In this document: positions 61,749-64,000 of the stretch, one piece after another
Numbering within the stretch: the first letter of the stretch is position 1
Layout of the letters: the number at the start of each line of letters is the position of its first letter
NCBI RefSeq assembly: GCF_018687275.1
Contig: NZ_CP061287.1
Coordinates: forward strand, 62,001 to 126,000
Length of the DNA: 64,000 nt
Origin: Polynucleobacter sp. MWH-Aus1W21
GTDB lineage: Bacteria > Pseudomonadota > Gammaproteobacteria > Burkholderiales > Burkholderiaceae
Reading direction: 5' to 3'
The notes under the pieces: model-generated
The model's database searches: none
What the model was told of the DNA's origin: nothing
The model's input: the letters and a program-made list of their open reading frames with translations, nothing else
Position numbers and translations under genes: made by a program

Positions 61749-61769
61749 ATTTGTTGCAGAGCAGCAAAT
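61749..61769. promoter_or_regulatory. Inverted repeat with TTGC-N3-GCAG core upstream of the phasin gene
   Basis: ATTTGTTGC (61749-61757) and GCAGCAAAT (61761-61769) form an almost perfect inverted repeat with a 3-bp centre. A second TGCAGTGCA stretch lies at 61811-61819. PHA regulators of the PhaR type bind TGC-rich palindromes in other bacteria, so this is a candidate operator. It could equally control the divergent MFS gene. Confidence 0.35.
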
Positions 61770-61892
61770 ACTTCTTGATTTGTCATTTTCATTCAGTTAC
61801 AGTTTCATGGTGCAGTGCAATATTTAAGGCATCTTAACTCTCCTTAAATGCACTTAATTGACAGTTGTACCACTTAATTTCTGGAGAAATAC

Positions 61893-62477
61893 ATGAACCA
61901 AGATCAAATCACCGCTAAATTGTCCCAAATTAACAGCAAAGGCCTTGAGGCTACATTTTCTTTGAGCGAAGCTGCTTTGGAAAATGCTCAGAAATTGGCT
62001 GAGTTGAACTACGCTGCCTCTAAAGACGCATTGGTAAATACACAAGACAGCATTCAGCAAGTATTGACTGCAAAAGATCCAAAGCAAGTTACTGAAATCT
62101 TTACTGCCGACTCTTTACAAGCTGCTGGCAATCAAGCTGTTGCTTACCAAAAGAAAGTAAGCAAAGTATTGCGTGATAGCAATAAAGAATTTGTAAATGT
62201 TGTTGATGCAAACATTGACCAATTGCAAGATGGTTTCCAAGATTGGATCAACACGGTTGCTGCAAATGCACCTGCAGGATCTGAAGCTTTCTTGTCTTCA
62301 TTCAAAACTGTATACGGTAGTGCATTGCAAGGTTTTGAACAGTTCCGCGCTGCTAGCAAAGAGGCTTTTGCTACTGCAGAGAAAACTGCTGATCAAGCAA
62401 TCGAAACTGTGCAAGGTCAAATTGCTCAAGTTAAAAAATCCGCTACTCCTGCATCACGTAGCCGCAAAGCTGCTTAA
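61893..62477 (+). CDS. Phasin family protein
   Basis: Granule-associated protein of polyhydroxyalkanoate inclusions, 194 residues, mostly helical. Typical phasin segments are ALENAQKLAELNYAASKDAL and AYQKKVSKVLRDSNKEFV-like. The C-terminus is lysine-rich with an ASRSRKAA tail, as in betaproteobacterial phasins. A CTGGAG ribosome binding site precedes the ATG. It stands alone with its own terminator; PHA synthase genes are not in this window. Confidence 0.93.
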   Translation: MNQDQITAKLSQINSKGLEATFSLSEAALENAQKLAELNYAASKDALVNTQDSIQQVLTAKDPKQVTEIFTADSLQAAGNQAVAYQKKVSKVLRDSNKEFVNVVDANIDQLQDGFQDWINTVAANAPAGSEAFLSSFKTVYGSALQGFEQFRAASKEAFATAEKTADQAIETVQGQIAQVKKSATPASRSRKAA

Positions 62478-62520
62478 TTTAGAGTTTATTTAGAACTAAA
62501 TTTTGTAGTAAGTCTTAAGA

Positions 62521-62557
62521 AAAAACCCCGCTTAGTGCGAGCTAGGCGGGGTTTTTG
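62521..62557 (+). terminator. Terminator between the phasin gene and rmuC
   Basis: AAAAACCCCGC pairs with GCGGGGTTTTT (62545-62555 region), with an inner TAG/CTA extension and short loop, and a T-run on each side. It can serve the convergent genes in both directions. Confidence 0.9.
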
Positions 62558-62601
62558 TTTATCTAAGTCTTTTGAATACTTACTAAGACAGGGGCGTGGA
62601 A

Positions 62602-63876
62602 TTATTCAAAGTCTGAAGATGATTCAATTAGTGGCGAAGCCAGGCTCTTGCTGGGTTTGACTCCCAACTCGCGAACTTTTTCAGCGGAGCGAATGAGGTT
62701 GCCTTTACCAGTTTTTAATTTATTAAATGCATCGTGATAGCTAGTTTGCGCTTGATCTAATCGTTGACCTAGCTTCTCTAAATCATCTACAAAGCCAACA
62801 AATTTGTCGTACAGATTGCCACACTGTTTTGCGATCTCCAATGCATTGCGATTTTGATGATCTTGTCGCCAGAGATGAGCAACCGTTCTCAGTGTTGCCA
62901 TTAAAGTGCTTGGGCAAACTAAAACAATATTCTTGGCTAGCGCCTCTTGATATAAGTTGGGCGCAGTCTTTAATGCGAGTAAGAATGCGGGCTCTATCGG
63001 CACAAACATTAAAACGAAGTCGACTGAGCCTACCCCATAGAGGGAGCTGTAGTTCTTTCCAGACAGGCCTTGAATGTGTTGGCGCAGTGACTGAATATGC
63101 GCGGCCAGTTCTTGTTCGGCTGTTGCAGGGTCTGTGGTTTCGGCATGTCTGGCATAGGCCGTAATCGATACTTTGCTGTCAACTACCAGGCTTCTGCCCT
63201 CAGGCAGTTTGATAACAACGTCTGGTTGTAGCCGTGAGCCATCGCTTTGTGTATGGCTATCCTGAACTAAGTACTCTTCGCCCTTACGCAGGCCAGAGGA
63301 TTCTAGGATCGATTCCAGCACCAACTCACCCCAATTGCCTTGAACTTTGGAATCGCCCTTTAATGCTTGAGTTAGAGAACGTGTTTCATCTGACATACGC
63401 AGATTTAGATTTGCTAAGCGTTCAATTTCACTTTTTAGAGCATGGCGCTCGCGAGCTTCATTGCCATAAGAGTTACTTACTTGCTCTTTAAATTCAGTGA
63501 GCTTAGTTTGCAAAGGCTTAAGAAGGGCGTCTAAGCTTGCTGCATTTTGTTCGGTAAAGCGCTTAGATTTATCTTCCAAGATTTCATTGGCTAAATTTTT
63601 AAACTGATTTGTCAGCGCTTCTTTTGCTTCGTTGAGTGACTCAATTCTGCCTAAACCCTGTTTGCGTTCCGAATCTAGCTCTGTCTCAAGACGAATTGCA
63701 TTTTGTAATGCTTGATCACGTTCAGTGCGAAGAGTTTGGGTTAGCGCAACCTCTGTCTGGGCCTGGAGCTCAACGCGAGCAAGGGCGGAGCGTAAGTTAA
63801 GGGCATAAACTAAAAGGCCTGCACATAATCCCAATGGCAGGCCAAACAGTAGAAGAGAGCTTAAATCAAAAGTCAC
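62602..63876 (-). CDS. rmuC: DNA recombination protein RmuC
   Basis: RmuC limits rearrangements at inverted repeats in E. coli and is a predicted nuclease. The 424-residue protein has an N-terminal hydrophobic segment (about 5-25), a long coiled coil (about 30-170) and the RmuC domain with GNWGELVLESILESSGLRKGEEY, VDSKVSITAY and FVLMFVPIEPAFLLAL. The conserved DSK motif is intact. It is 29 bp downstream of the glutaredoxin stop on the same strand. Confidence 0.95.
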   Translation of the reverse strand: MTFDLSSLLLFGLPLGLCAGLLVYALNLRSALARVELQAQTEVALTQTLRTERDQALQNAIRLETELDSERKQGLGRIESLNEAKEALTNQFKNLANEILEDKSKRFTEQNAASLDALLKPLQTKLTEFKEQVSNSYGNEARERHALKSEIERLANLNLRMSDETRSLTQALKGDSKVQGNWGELVLESILESSGLRKGEEYLVQDSHTQSDGSRLQPDVVIKLPEGRSLVVDSKVSITAYARHAETTDPATAEQELAAHIQSLRQHIQGLSGKNYSSLYGVGSVDFVLMFVPIEPAFLLALKTAPNLYQEALAKNIVLVCPSTLMATLRTVAHLWRQDHQNRNALEIAKQCGNLYDKFVGFVDDLEKLGQRLDQAQTSYHDAFNKLKTGKGNLIRSAEKVRELGVKPSKSLASPLIESSSDFE

Positions 63877-63905
63877 AGCTTCAAAAGCCTCTACAAAAAA
63901 AGTAA

Positions 63906-64000
63906 TTAAGCTGTAACAAGCTTTTGGAGTTCGCCGGACTGAAACATTTCAGTCATGATGTCGGAGCCACCAATAAATTCACCATTGATATAGAGCTGGG
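63906..64000 (-). CDS. grxD: Monothiol glutaredoxin Grx4, C-terminal fragment (cut by window edge)
   Basis: The last 30 codons are visible, ending TAA at 63906-63908. The peptide QLYINGEFIGGSDIMTEMFQ continues to SGELQKLVTA, the conserved C-terminus of Grx4-type proteins, including the GG that contacts glutathione. The CGFS active site lies outside the window. Grx4 shares [2Fe-2S] clusters with BolA-type proteins such as the one at 35086. Confidence 0.9.
   Translation of the reverse strand, partial: QLYINGEFIGGSDIMTEMFQSGELQKLVTA

Noticed and set aside
61858..61863. Perfect TTGACA before the phasin gene
   Set aside because: It is only 30 bp from the ATG, and the expected -10 place holds the ribosome binding site, so it is unlikely to be the -35 box.
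1..64000. CRISPR arrays, prophage or toxin-antitoxin modules
   Set aside because: Reading for regularly spaced repeats, cas or phage structural genes, and small paired overlapping genes gave nothing convincing; phased repeats are limited to the two copies at 56166-56186.

Overview
The window is chromosomal DNA of a free-living betaproteobacterium, most likely Polynucleobacter or a close relative in the Burkholderiaceae. This rests on gene order and protein character, not on a database search. The pointers are: the S10/spc/alpha ribosomal cluster running into cutA-dsbD; gltBD followed by mlaFED-mlaA-mlaCB, a BolA gene, murA and the his genes; hinT-tatABC; petABC-sspAB; a phasin gene; a general porin; and moderate to low GC with compact spacing. 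Genes are dense and no gene-free stretch exceeds about 210 bp.

Layout. 1-9929: the end of the S10 operon, the spc operon (rplN to rpmJ, with secY and infA) and the alpha operon (rpsM-rpsK-rpsD-rpoA-rplQ), closed by a strong UUCG terminator. 9999-18165: cutA-dsbD, hemB and engB (reverse), a diheme cytochrome c, lysA-lptM (reverse), cyaY, and aroK-aroB (reverse). 18178-22460: a reduced pilus/secretion remnant, with one short secretin and one PilP/GspC-like membrane protein, divergent from mrcA (PBP1A). 22473-23370: a RAYT-type HUH transposase with a REP-like element downstream. 23371-29627: glutamate synthase gltBD. 29637-35334: Mla phospholipid transport genes, an ABC-2 exporter pair and a BolA protein. 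35391-43618: murA and nine his genes; hisC is inverted relative to the rest. 43654-45598: hinT and tatABC. 45595-54411: a block that looks inserted into otherwise conserved synteny (Sel1-repeat protein, porin, tiny lipoprotein, OGT-like TPR glycosyltransferase, glutamate/aspartate ABC transporter). 54442-60238: DegS/DegQ-like protease, mscL, petABC and sspAB. 60257-60332: tRNA-Thr(UGU). 60381-64000: MFS transporter, phasin, rmuC and the 3' end of a monothiol glutaredoxin gene.

The parts fit together in places. TatABC can export the Rieske protein PetA, which has a twin-arginine N-terminus. GltBD and the amino-acid ABC transporter both concern glutamate. MlaA-F, MurA, PBP1A, the porin and the lipoproteins concern the cell envelope. 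HisG is the short form, so a hisZ gene must lie elsewhere, and HisB is monofunctional, so histidinol-phosphate phosphatase must also lie elsewhere.

I found no CRISPR array, prophage or toxin-antitoxin module. The most unusual items are the stripped-down secretin pair, the inverted hisC, the accessory block between tatC and the HtrA gene, helically phased direct repeats upstream of petABC, a possibly leaderless mrcA transcript, and structured leaders before rplN and rpsD.
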